64,000 nucleotides of DNA from Metopolophium dirhodum (taxonomy: Eukaryota; Arthropoda; Insecta; Hemiptera; Aphididae): assembly GCF_019925205.1 (NCBI RefSeq), contig NC_083564.1:31534447-31598446 (forward strand), written 5' to 3'. The notes beneath the pieces are model-generated. The model saw nothing but the letters and a program-made list of their open reading frames with translations. It did no database searches and was not told where the DNA came from. Below are positions 28,343-40,225 of the stretch, piece by piece. The number at the start of each line of letters is the position of its first letter. The stretch's first letter is position 1. A program made the position numbers and the translations under genes.

Positions 28343-28728
28343 CAGGGTGATTCATCGAGAATGCCCGCCCTCATCTTTAAATTTAATAATGTATTCATGT
28401 TCTGATGTTTTGCACCATTTAAGTAGGGCTCTGCGTGGTGATACATAATTATTTCGCTTAAACGAAAACCAACCTTTTTTACAGTAAAATATTTAGTGAA
28501 TAATTTTTCTGAGTAGTTTTTTAGTTATTTTACTTTGTGTACCTACTAAGGATAATAGGTAAAATGATAATGGGTTTGAAAGATTAATCACAGCTAGGAC
28601 ATTCCTTAATTACTAACTTACAAAGAATCTCAAAATATGGCCAAATACATATATTAAAAATTCCAAAAATCAGAAATCGAACGAATTCTGTAATAAATGA
28701 AAAAACGAGGACATTAATCGCACTATAT
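28343..28728 (+). mobile_element. Copy of the TA-flanked inverted-repeat family
   Basis: TA then CAGGGTGATTCATCGAGAAT and CCCGCCCTCA at the left. The interior has TTTTGCACCATTTAAGTAGG and, mirrored, CTAGGACATTCCTTAATTAC with CAAAATATGGCC. The right end is degraded (CGAGGACATTAATCGCAC). The end coordinate is approximate. Confidence 0.55.
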
Positions 28729-28729
28729 T

Positions 28730-29600
28730 ACAATATGGACGGTGCCCGTAAAACGCTGCAGATTTTGATTGGCACCCGGTCGCACGTATATCATAATAAT
28801 ATTACACACAATATAACCACGTGTGTGCGCGAAACACATAAATCATTGACTGCGGTGGCCTTTATTCTTTTATTGCATCACACGATTTTTGTACAATAAT
28901 ATATTATACGTACGAATATTACGATCGGTACACGATCGCCCGCAAACGTTTTGGCATCTACGCGCGCAATGATTGATGTGGACGGAGCTGCTCGCCAACT
29001 GTATATAATAATATTATGTTGTGTATTTATATACGGCCGATATGTCGTTGGATTTGCCGCGGACGATTTGCGGGATGCTTAAAAACCACACACGCATAAA
29101 TCAACTCGGACACCCCCTCCCGCCGGTGGCGGATTTCGGGTTTAACTGCTTTTTAGTGTAGTGCTAGAATTATTATTATATTGTTACACCGAGCCACACT
29201 GCAAATGGGGTCCGTTTCTCACGCTTTCAATTAGTGTATTATATTATATACCTACGCGTGGTCTGACGGGCCAGGGGGGGAGAGGATAATGTAATGTATC
29301 ACATCATATCATTATTATTATTATTATTATTATTGTTGTTATGTGTGCGCGACGATATGTGCCGCAGCGGGTACATCAATGTCAGTCGTGCCCTAAAATT
29401 GCATACACGAGACGCCGCGTTACTCATCATAATAATTATTTCGCTTGTATAATATTCTAATATTAATATATCGAAATAATATGTTATTATAATACGATTA
29501 AAGTACGCGGATTAATTATGGTAATGCGTCATCGAGTAGCGGCGTACAGTCGCCATAATTCGTCACCCTATCGTCGATGGTAATGGGGTGGTCAAATGAT
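28730..29600. promoter_or_regulatory. CpG-containing patch
   Basis: Several GC-richer islets (near 28740-28790, 29040-29160 and 29345-29420) are separated by AT-rich DNA. They include CCCCCTCCCGCCGGTGGCGG at about 29112 and an (ATT)8 run at 29311-29334. No open frame of interest. The composition resembles the other patches. Confidence 0.2.
29311..29334. repeat. (ATT)8 microsatellite
   Basis: Eight uninterrupted ATT units, followed by GTTGTT. Confidence 0.9.
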
Positions 29601-30705
29601 TTTGCCACGATAGATGTTGTCGATATTTATTTTTACTATTTGATAATTAAAAATATAATTTATCGTTATATGATCATAAATATTGAAAAACAAAGGTCAT
29701 GAGATCTATCCAGTAGTATATGATTATGAAGACTGTCCTGTGTTGAAAAATTATTCACACAAAATTGTTTTAAACTCTCATACATAGCATACCTATACGG
29801 CAATACTATAGTATGACACAAAACTCTGTTTAACATAATATTAATGATCGAACCGTCACCCAAAGGTCGTAGGGTATGCCACTTTTGCTAAAAAAAAATA
29901 CAAAATACTAATTCTACGGACAGCTTTGCCTTTGCGTATTCTGTATCATAGGGTATTATTTTTAAGTATTTCGCAATAATAATATAAGTATTATGATTTA
30001 TGATACAATATTTATTGATTTTCTCATTAGATAATACATTTTCAGACAAAACGCCCAATCACGGACAAAATAAAGTTTTTTAATTAACCGTAGTAAGATG
30101 CTAATAAAATATAATATGAATGGAACCCATATAAAATAAAACAGTAATAATAAAAAACAGTTTGTTTAAAAGGAGATAAATGATTCTCATTGGCTAGTCT
30201 CACGATGAATGGATAATGAGAGAATTAGACACATATAGTTATAGGTGGATAAAGGAATACGAAAGGAGTTGTGTTTCTGGTAAAGTGTTCAGATAACAAA
30301 TAAGAGACAATTTGCTGTACAACCCAGTTAACTATTATAATAAGATAATCTAACGGATTTAATTTATTCATTGATACAATTGTATCGGTGTATTGTATAA
30401 CACGTTATTTCAGTGCACTTCATACAAAAATTTAAAGAACATTAATTTAGCAGTTTACCAAGTTCATTGATTTTCTAGGTCTGAAGTGGTCGTGACGGTA
30501 TACGTATGACGTTTCGCGGTAATCATGGTGACAGTCTACGGTGCAGGGTGGTTTTATTTTCTATTCTGTGTCTCTGTAGTAGAGAATTGCTGTGGTCATG
30601 ATTTGGTAAGGGATTCTTTTGAATTTTCCCTCGATCCAATCAGCCGAATGGTATTCCGGTAACAGGAAAATAATTTATTTCTGAGTTGTCCGTACTGCGG
30701 GGCAA

Positions 30706-30738
30706 GCGTAATAAGTCAGAATTGGTCTGATTATTACG
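30706..30738. repeat. Hairpin
   Basis: CGTAATAAGTCAGA and TCTGATTATTACG pair with one bulged base around ATTGG. The 30470-30800 surroundings are GC-richer than average, but no gene is seen. Confidence 0.6.
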
Positions 30739-31280
30739 TTGGCGTATGGTTGTGTTTAAACAACGCAGTGAATATTTGCATATATATAAAGTTTGGATCT
30801 GTGGTTATAGTGGTTTACCAACTATGGTCGAGGAGAGTTTTTTTTATTTTAATATACATAAAATCCTACTGGTAAAATATTTTTATCTTCATAGTATATT
30901 ATATTTTCGTGGTTAGTTTTTTATCTAAAAAAAAATATATTTATAGGTACCTCTAACCACAAAATATTATTAAATTAACACGCTCGCGTGTGTTTTTTAT
31001 TTGTCCTGGAAAAAGTGTTAAGTCTAAATGTTTTTTTTTTCTTCTCGTTTATTTTAAGCTTCAGTGACATCCGACCCGTTCCGCTATTCCAAGAATATAT
31101 CCACAGGGAATTCGGCGCCTTCAAGCAGTATACCATTTACTTTTTGTGCCTTTTATGTGAGAACCGAAGAAGTTTACCTTGAAAAGCAATTGTTCACTTT
31201 CTAGAACCTATATTAAAATTTAATATATATAAAAGGAAGCTGGTCGTTTCAATGAACTCGCTAGTTTTATATTTTATATT

Positions 31281-31325
31281 TTGAGTGGAGCGATGATAGA
31301 CGAATTTACAATGATGTGTGTATTT
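31281..31325 (+). repeat. Dispersed repeat, copy A
   Basis: TGAGTGGAGCGATGATAGAC followed by TTTACAATGATGTGTGT and a T-rich run. Shares its core GGAGCGAT and TTTACAATGAT with copies near 35161 and, reversed, 55722. Confidence 0.5.
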
Positions 31326-33403
31326 TTTGTTTTTCCGACGTTACCTTCAGGAGCAGTATGAATGATTCAATATTCAATTTTGAGGGTGTTTTCTGGTAGA
31401 AAATTGGATTTAATTGGTTCTTCAAAATTAAAGGATTCATATTTCTCAGTAATTAGGGAAAAAGTGGGAGACTAAATAGATTTTGTTTTATTAGTTAGGT
31501 ATTACAGCTTAAAAATTACAATTAAATACTTTATATATATTTATTTTTTAAAAAATTGGAGGGACTTGAAGCTCCTTACCGCTACGCATAATATTTTATT
31601 TTACTATATAGCGGAGTGACTTTTCCGGTTTTCATATATTCGATTCCAGTTCAGAATTTACCATGGCGTGTTTTTCTAGACAAGCATTTTAACGTGTACG
31701 TCAATTTACAACAACAAAAGTGTGGAAAACAATACAAATAATATACACGACATGTTTAATATTATTGTGTACTGTACAGTTTACATAGGACATATATAGC
31801 TATGTTTTTAAATCACTATGTGTAACAATAATAATTATTTTTATGTTCACTCGCAGGTGGATATAATATATTTTTATTATATATTTTTCCGTATAAATAA
31901 TACTATATTATATAAGAGGGGTTGAGCAATAATAATAACAATTGTACAAGAATATAATTAATTAATTTTCTATTTATATTAAAATATTTTATGGTATCAT
32001 ATTATTATTATACTCTTTTGTTGCTTATATTTTATTATTTCCTGCGTATATTATAACCATTAATTTAAAAATAATTTCAATTAAACTATTTTAAAATATA
32101 ATATATTTGAAATAGATTTTCAAACAACTAAAGTAAACATATTTTGACGAATAAAAAAAGAATCTTAATTTAAAACGTAAATTATTGTGAAAATAATTTT
32201 ATATACGCGTTTTCTTCGATTGTTATAAAAATAAATTTATCATGAACCGTTTAAAATTATTTTATTGTATTCTTTAATAGGTAAGTGCCTATTATTTATT
32301 TTTATTTTGTTTTTCAATTTTCTCTCGAGTAAAATATTTGTTGAACGTAATAATTGTATTTAATAAATCAAAATCATTTGTTTTATTCTCTTTTTAAAGA
32401 TATAAGTTGTTATTGGAAAAATATTAAAGTCATTATTTTTTAGTCACAATCAGTATAAATAATTTACATGAGCCCACGATTTTATTTATTATTTGTCAAT
32501 ATAATATTAGCTACTAAATCAAGTTGAAAGTATAGTATTCTAATTTGTTCCACATTCGAAATTATATACTTATCAATAGAATAAATTACCAAAAATGCCT
32601 TCATAGGCTTTAATTTTGAGGGGTTTTTTTTCTAAATTATACCTCATAAAAAATAAATAATAATAATAAAACAACATTTGTGTTTTTATTATTTATTAAT
32701 TTTGAATTTTGGCTATAGGATTCAATACTTCACAATAATAAATTATTACTTTTAAAATACATTTTATGGATTAAAAATGTTTAATTAAAACGTCGTATAT
32801 AAGAAAATAGCAGTAATAATATAAATATTAAATACATTATACTAAATACGATTATATAATAAAATGTTTAAAATAATTAAATTATCGTGTTGGTAAAAAC
32901 TCCTTAAAAGTAGTTTACGCGTTATTAATTCTTAAAAAAAAAATCATAGGTAGTATCCTACAAAACGTTATTCAAGTGTAAAACATTAAAAATGAAACTT
33001 AATGTGTTAATATTTTAATTATAATATACACTGTAGGTAGTGCCTTTTAATACATATGTTTATAACATTAGAACAAACAAAATATAATAAACTCTTAAAA
33101 ATCATCTAGTTTTTATGAAATCATTTTCGAATATATACCTAAAACTCTCGTCCGACAATTCTACGGCATTTTAATGGGAGGACGGGATATAATATAATAT
33201 TATTCTCAATCCTACTGAAAACCACGTGTAAAATCTTAAAAACCGACAGACGGCCAAATCGTATTACTCTTGGTAATAGGTATAATATCATGTTGTTTAA
33301 AATTAATTACACTTTGATGGACTTTCTCGTTAATCTTAGGTAATGATTACGCGTGGGAGTCGAGAAACGGAGCAAACGCGAGTGAGCGAGTGAGTTACAG
33401 GCT

Positions 33404-33454
33404 GGGGGAGAAAAAGAGAGAAAGAGAGAAAGAGAGAGATAGAGAGAGAGAAAA
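33404..33454 (+). repeat. GA-rich purine tract
   Basis: 51 bases that are all purine on the + strand except one T at 33440, mostly GAGA/GAAA words. In insects GAGA motifs are often bound by GAGA-type factors at promoters, which fits the candidate promoter block around it; that link is inference. Confidence 0.85.
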
Positions 33455-34475
33455 TGCGTGAGAATGAAACAGCGACAGTGCTCAAGTTTGAACGCGTGGA
33501 AGGTGAGGGGAGGGTTGGGGAAAGAAAGTCGTCGATGGATCGTTTAAAATTGTGTCAGCGGTGCATATTATATATTATAGTCGTGCCGCGTAGTTCCAAG
33601 ACGTGATATAGTGACAAATTATTTCAAACTATTCCGAAAGTGAGTGTTTCGTATCGAGCCCAGCGCGGACGGGTGGGTGGAAAAAGCGACGATTATCACA
33701 CTGTTACGATTTTATTGCTATACGCCAATGTGTGTGTGTATATATGTATACGAATTAGCCGGATTGTAATCCGCTCGGAGTCGGTCACTGCGGACACCGG
33801 TCGGAGCTATTCACCGGACGATTGTTTATATAATACAGAAAAGTTTTCGGCAACAATTCGATTTGGCCGGATCATGCGCGAGTGTGTTTCAATACACGCG
33901 AAATCGGGGATTAATAGGGGCCAGCGAGTTTGATGACGAGTAGATCCGATGACGGAGCACTCTTGAAAACTATTCCATGGAGCTGTGTCGTAACGATATG
34001 GCGCGCGTGTGGGTGTGTGCGGGTAGAAAACAGTCGTAGAAGTTTCTTTTTAATCAAATCCTGTACGCGGGACATGTCGACGGGGGGGTTGGCTATAAGA
34101 GTCGAAAACGTGAAAATAAAAAGAACTATAATCGAGAGCTGCCTGCGTGCGTGTACAATAATAATAAACCACGAGTCTTCTAGCGAGAGGCGCGAAAAAA
34201 GCCTGCCGGCGAATATTTTAACGGACCGGAATCGAGTCATTCATGCGAGTGTTCGCCGCCATGTTTACTTTAAACTTAAACGAACGGCCGCGAGAAAATA
34301 TCTCACGTTTTATTCACTCCGTTTTCACGTCCGACGTTTCTGTATATTAGTCGTGTTTTATCGAAAATATCAGTTTTTAAATTTTATGCTCGGAATTCCG
34401 GCCGAACAACATTAGTTCAAAAATGCATCGGAATGCATTTAGAACGGTGATATTATCCGTCTTGTTGTATCTAAA

Positions 34476-34532
34476 GACATCATAAATACGATATTACCAA
34501 TAAATCGCAATCACGATTTATATTATGATGTC
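34476..34532. repeat. Nested hairpin
   Basis: The outer arms GACATCATAA and TTATGATGTC are perfect (10 bp). The inner arms ATAAATCG and CGATTTAT are perfect (8 bp, six-base loop). It lies in the candidate promoter block, about 50 bases before a CRE. Confidence 0.65.
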
Positions 34533-35160
34533 GATAATGTCATTATTTTGGTCACCATAATAGTGCCGACAGTGCCGTTAAGTATGACGTCACTGATGTA
34601 CCGGTAACACAGTAAACACGAACATTTTGTCAGTATTATATTAGTATTTTGTATCCTAAAATAATTGTTGTCTTTTATTTACATATCATACAAATGTGAA
34701 TATATAAATCAAAACTAATTCAAACAAAAAGCCACAAGTGGTAGCAAAGAGATTTAAAATATCTTCACAGTCTAGGTACATAATAAAACTAAGAATATAT
34801 AAATACAAAAATTTTGACTTGGTCTTTCTTGGATTAGTTGACTCAATAATATAATAATTGAAGTTTATGCATGGGAATTTTTTTATTTTGGTTAAAGTTT
34901 ACACAATAATTAAATATTGTATTCGGGTGATGTACGAGTAGATTTGTTGTACAACTTAAACAAGCAATATACTGACTATGCTTTCCTGTTAAAAGTTATG
35001 TTATATTTTAAGGCACTGGTGACAAAAATAATAATTATTGTATCATTATATGTATATGTATTATGTATATACCAAATAAACTATTAATATTGCCAACAAA
35101 TTGCATATTTGGATATATACTAATAAATTAACAACGAATGTAATTTTAAATATTATATTC

Positions 35161-35210
35161 TGGATTCTCAGCGGAGCGATCGTATTGGTTTACAATGATT
35201 TGTGTCTTTA
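35161..35210 (+). repeat. Dispersed repeat, copy B
   Basis: GATTCTCAGCGGAGCGATCG then GGTTTACAATGATTTGTGT and a T-rich tail; same layout as copies A and C. Confidence 0.5.
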
Positions 35211-38200
35211 ATTTTAATTTTTGAAATAATGTGCTGTGTTAGTCGCAAAAGTTTGAAATAAAACCATTTTTTATAAAAATGAAATACAGAGATATATTTT
35301 TATTTGTTTGAAAACATTACTCATCTCGTCGTCCCATCATAAATCGTATAGTATTAATTTAGAACGAATTCTTTACTAAAATGTGAAATTATAAAGAATA
35401 TTGTCAATATTAATACAATATGATATACCTATAGATAACACGACGTGATATTTTACTGCATACGATCCGTCTATATACTTAATTTTGTAAGATTGAGGAT
35501 ATTGCGAGAAGCACGATTGCCTGAAATTAAATCCAATGGAAATTATCCGTTGTATGCCGTCAAGTTTCTCGAAGTTATTTCTATCAATGGTACAATCACT
35601 GTTAGAAAATGACAAATTCTAAGTTGTTGCGCACATTCTTCTTCCATTCTTTGTGTACGAACTATACACAAGAAAAACTTTTTTTTATGTTAAAAATATT
35701 TTCTCATCACGGTTGTTATATTAGCAATTTTAAAAACATAAACATACTTGTTTTGAAAGTTGTAGGTAAAAAGCGCGCTGTGATATAATACATTATTATA
35801 AACGTAATTTTTTTTTTTGTATTTAGCTGATGGAATTTCGTTGAATTACTATGCATGTGATGTAACTACAGTACTACACTGACAAACTGGCCAACTACTA
35901 TCTGATAATTTAATTTTATTTAATTTTAAGTAATATTGTTTATTCATTTTTTTTATACATGTTTATCGAGTAACTGCACGTTAATGCCCATTAGCGCGTT
36001 ATAAAATCATTAAATATAGCGTAAATACTACAAAAAGCAAAATTATTTTAATTCAAAATCGGAATAGGTAGAATTAAAAAAAAAAATAAATATATTTTAT
36101 GTCCATAAGTTTTATTGATTCTGAAAAAAAATATTCCATTAGTAATATAACAGAGCCCATTTTAATGATACGATATAGGTATTTCATTGACGAACATTTT
36201 TAATCTAAAAAAACGCGTGTGTGGAACATTACAGACTCGGTTGTTTTTAGGGTAACCGGCAAACCATAATAATATTTCTTTGGCAATTTTCACATCTCAT
36301 CTATACGTCCTCCACACATGTATCATAACTATTTACGTACTTTCATTCAGTTTTCTATAACCACCCATTTCCGCTTCTGTTCCACCTACACGCGCGTAAA
36401 GTCTTTAATTATTCGCTTTATTTATAGATATATACTCTTCGGGAACCGTTACCGCTCCATCTGCACATTTCACCGTGAATATGTAATTATATATTTAATA
36501 TTTTAAACGTCCGATTCGTTTATTTAAAGGTTGGTTTTGATTTTTACCTACATAATAGACCTCGGTATACAATATTATATATACCTAGAATACGCTTTAC
36601 TCATTAATAACTCTAATAATGTTCTCGCGGGACTCGAATCCGACCCGACTCGTATAATAACTGAAGTCATAATAATATATACACCATGTATTTTTTGTTT
36701 TAAGTAGAACAAAATGTACGGAGGAAATGATATTTTTTCGTCTCTCGGACGACGGATCGTTAAAAACGATGTTTATTGCGTACTTGTAAAAATTTTAAAG
36801 TGTTCATGTAAACGGACATTGCGAACACCATTTCCGGGTTAAATAAATAAGAAAAACACCAATTACGCCGACATTATAAAACCATTAAGAAGCGATCACC
36901 GTTGTAATATTCCGTACATAATATTAAAATAAAACCGTTAAATAAAAAAAATTGTTCGTGGTATATATTTTTTTGTTGAATATATATTTCCGCAATAGTA
37001 TAATGATAATAACGCGTTATGTATTTCGAGTTGAATCACTATCCGAAAACTAACTCGGCAAAAACACGCCAAAGCCGTCCGAGTATTGTGCGTTGTGGGT
37101 TTAAATCCTTTCCGTTTTCCGTGCACAAAATTGATAAAATTTAACAGATAGACTAATAAATTATAGATATAGGTACAATATTGAAATCGACTACGCACCT
37201 CGTCGAACTCGCTGTAATGTCGTCACTCCAGTTGTAAATATCTTATCGACATCGTTTTGATCGATGTCGGACACGGTCCCATCTTATATACGGTTGTTAT
37301 TTCTAGGAAAAGTTGACGGATAAGGTCCAATGTCCATAGTATATCGTTTTAAACGATTTACATAGTCATTTTGTAGAGATACCTTCGTAGTATATTATAT
37401 ACCATACGATATTCGATTATTTCAAAACCCATTGTCTTGCGGTTGTGTATTATTATTTTGTATATTTCGAGAACGGTCATAGCCTGCAGGGGTGGTTTTA
37501 GGGTATGCGTGGGGTGGCTCTGGAGCGGAATATACCGAGAATCCACCAATAAATAAACAGGACAATATATTTTTTTTATTATTAAATACTTAACATTTTA
37601 TATTTTGAATTGTCTACTTATTTAATAATGGATTATAAAAAAATCGAATCGGGTAATTATTAATATATCTTACAGACTTTTGATATTTTAAGTTGAGATT
37701 GCCTAATCAATATCGTGACTTAAATTAATCATAATGTTCAGTAATGATTCAAATTGAATGCCTAAAAATGTTCTTGAATTTATTTTCACAGTGAACAGCA
37801 CAAAAAAAAACCTTTATTATCTAGATTCTAAGACACAAAAATACCCATTATTGTTTAAAATTTAATTTAAAATAGAAGAAACAAAATTCCATATAAATTT
37901 AAATTAAATACATTTGTCTGTATTTACCGTTGATTAATAAACTTGGGGGGGGGGCAATGTTTGGGACCCCCTCCCCTAAATCTAGCCCAGGTCACAGCTA
38001 AACTTATTTGCTGACCTGTAACAGTAACCGTCGGACTGTGTCTTAGAAATCAAGTACCTATACATAATAATATATTATTTTATCATGTACATCGGCGTGG
38101 ACAACACGACTGCTCTGCTGCAGTTGTATCCATCACTTAACATTCGACTTTCAAACACTTTTTAATCGAAACTTTTTATTTAAAAGAATATCACCGCGTT

Positions 38201-39615
38201 AATTGTTTTCACTCTCAAACCCACTCGCAACATAGTAAATTATCGTTCAGCAGTACCAAGTAACCAACCTTGTGTTGTTAGCTCTAATATTATTGTGGGT
38301 TGGTATATTATCAAAATTAAAGTTTTTAACATTATATATATGTTCTTAATTAAGATTTTTAACGATATTTAAATTGTAATTTTAATGCAAGGCTACGAGT
38401 ATGTAAATAATGTTACAATTTAAGAATATACATACTCAAATCTCTTTTTAAAAGTGAGATATCGTAAAAATCCAAAACAGATGATATTCTTTATTAAAGT
38501 TTGATAATAGGCCAATTCACCTTAAGAGGCTTGTACTAAAGCTGACAACACGAGGTTGGTTCTTCTGGACCCAAATTTGCTATATTGCACGTAGGTCAGA
38601 GATAGAATACAAATAATTTGCCGACATTTTCTTTAAATTTTATAAAGTCAAAGAGTAGAATGAAAAAATAATACTCCTTGCACTTCTTAAAAGTCTGTAC
38701 ATATATTGTATATAATTTAAACATCTTTTATCGCTTCGCCGAGGGGAAAACACGCGCACTGCAATTATTATTTTAAAATGTACAGAACACTCGTCAATAG
38801 AATAATACAAAACTGCGAGTAGCGTGTGCATTGAATACTAATCGACAATATAATTACCTACTGAAGGTAAATAAGGTACTCAAACACTGTTCGTACATAT
38901 TTTGAATAGTTAAAATGATTTTAAAAATCCGTAACGGAAAAGTTCTGTGGTCGGTAGCGGAATTGTATTTAACACGACATTAAAATAATAATAATATTGT
39001 TAGATTTGGTCTTCCGACTGTGTAAAGACAGTGAAGATTAAAACATCAATATATAGGTCGACACGTCACGTAATCACGTCACGTTAAGCATATTATACGT
39101 AATGTCAGAGCACGTAAACAAAATATTTAAACGCTTTTTTAAGGTAAACCGCAAACAGAGTTATAAAGATTAATGTTAATCTTCTCTGAATGTTCAAACA
39201 TGCATTTATTGTATTCTTACTGTGTATGCGCCTATTTCAATTGTTTGTATTATACACACAGTTTTGCATAGGATACAAACGCATTATAGCCCTACTAAAT
39301 TTAAATAAAAATTGTCGTTCAAGTTTAAGACTATCAGACACGGTGTTCTTGACCATAACTGCAGTTCAATTTTTGCCAGAGCCTTCGAAAAACATCAAAG
39401 CTTATCGAATAGATTTTTATTTTATCGGACGAAAAAAAAATATTTTAACATATTATATTTTGCTTTTGATTAAAACAATATAAATGCAGTCATACGTTAT
39501 ATTATAAGAGCCTCACGTTTTTCATAGTTTCGTACCCGTACCACCCATAACGAATTTCGTACCGCACACAATGTGGTGTGATACACACAAAAATATGCTC
39601 TGGTAAGGATTTATA

Positions 39616-40225
39616 CAGAGTGATTCACCAAGCATGCTACTCCCAGTTTTTCAACATCAAATAATTCTGATTATTGGAATCTTTAAATAATATTTATACT
39701 ATTAAAGATCGTATTTTCAAATTCTTGAGATTTTTTGTACAACTTAAAGAGTATTCTGTGTAGATACAAACTTCTGTTTTTCAAATAACAACCCCCCCCC
39801 CCCCTTTTCCACGGTAAATTATTTACCAAATTTTGACGTATAAAAATCAAAATTCAACGAGGTATTAGGTACTTGATAATGAGTTTGGAAGATGTGGAGG
39901 GGGGGGGCTATGGTAATTAGGGTCTAATGAATAATAGATATAACAGTATATCTATATGTAAAACCATTTTTAAGGACATTATTATATCCTTAATATAAAC
40001 ATTTTCAAAAAAATATCTACCAAAAAAATTACAGTAAGAAATTCGGATTCTCATTCAAAAAACGGAAGTTAAAATCGTCACAGGACACTCCTTAAGTAGT
40101 ACAAAAACTCAAAAATTTGAAAATATGGTCTTTAACTAAATTTTTAAATTTCAGAAATCAGAATATGAATAAATAAATTATTAAATTAAAAAATGGGGGT
40201 TAGCATGCTCGGTGAGTCACCCTTG
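39616..40225 (+). mobile_element. TA-flanked inverted-repeat element, most complete copy
   Basis: The left end CAGAGTGATTCACCAAGCAT follows TA. The right end is the complement of CAAGGGTGACTCACCGAGCA. Inner parts also mirror each other: GTATTTTCAAATTCTTGAG near 39712 versus TCAAAAATTTGAAAATATGG near 40109. A 13-C run (39792-39804) and a 9-G run (39899-39907) face each other in the middle. Termini and TA target suggest a Tc1/mariner-type non-autonomous element; four further copies occur in the window. Confidence 0.7.

Larger units (their letters stand above)
21750..33330. other. AT-rich non-coding DNA with transposon remnants
   Basis: Contains the elements and CpG patches listed separately. 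A good pyrimidine-rich acceptor (TTATTTTCAATTTCAG) ends at 25305, but no exon could be supported. No gene seen. Confidence 0.6.
33340..34600 (+). promoter_or_regulatory. GC/CpG-richer block; candidate Tk promoter and first exon
   Basis: This is the longest GC-richer block outside the Tk exon. It holds a purine tract at 33404-33454, a TATA-like stretch at 33567-33580, AAGACGTG (DPE-like) at 33598-33605, and good 5' splice sites AAG|GTGAGG (33503) and AAA|GTGAGT (33640). A perfect CRE, TGACGTCA, is at 34585-34592. Open frames inside (33640-33933, 33930-34415) have no recognisable protein features. Since Tk lacks its 5' exon, a transcript starting here and splicing to 56011 is possible, but the link is inference. 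It could equally be an enhancer or the start of a non-coding RNA. Confidence 0.3.

Noticed and set aside
33640..34415. Two adjoining open frames (97 and 161 residues)
   Set aside because: GC-richer DNA has few stops; the composition is low-complexity basic with no motif, and the stretch fits promoter DNA better.
36634..36650. GACTCGAATCC, resembling a tRNA B box
   Set aside because: No A box or cloverleaf arms at proper spacing on either strand.
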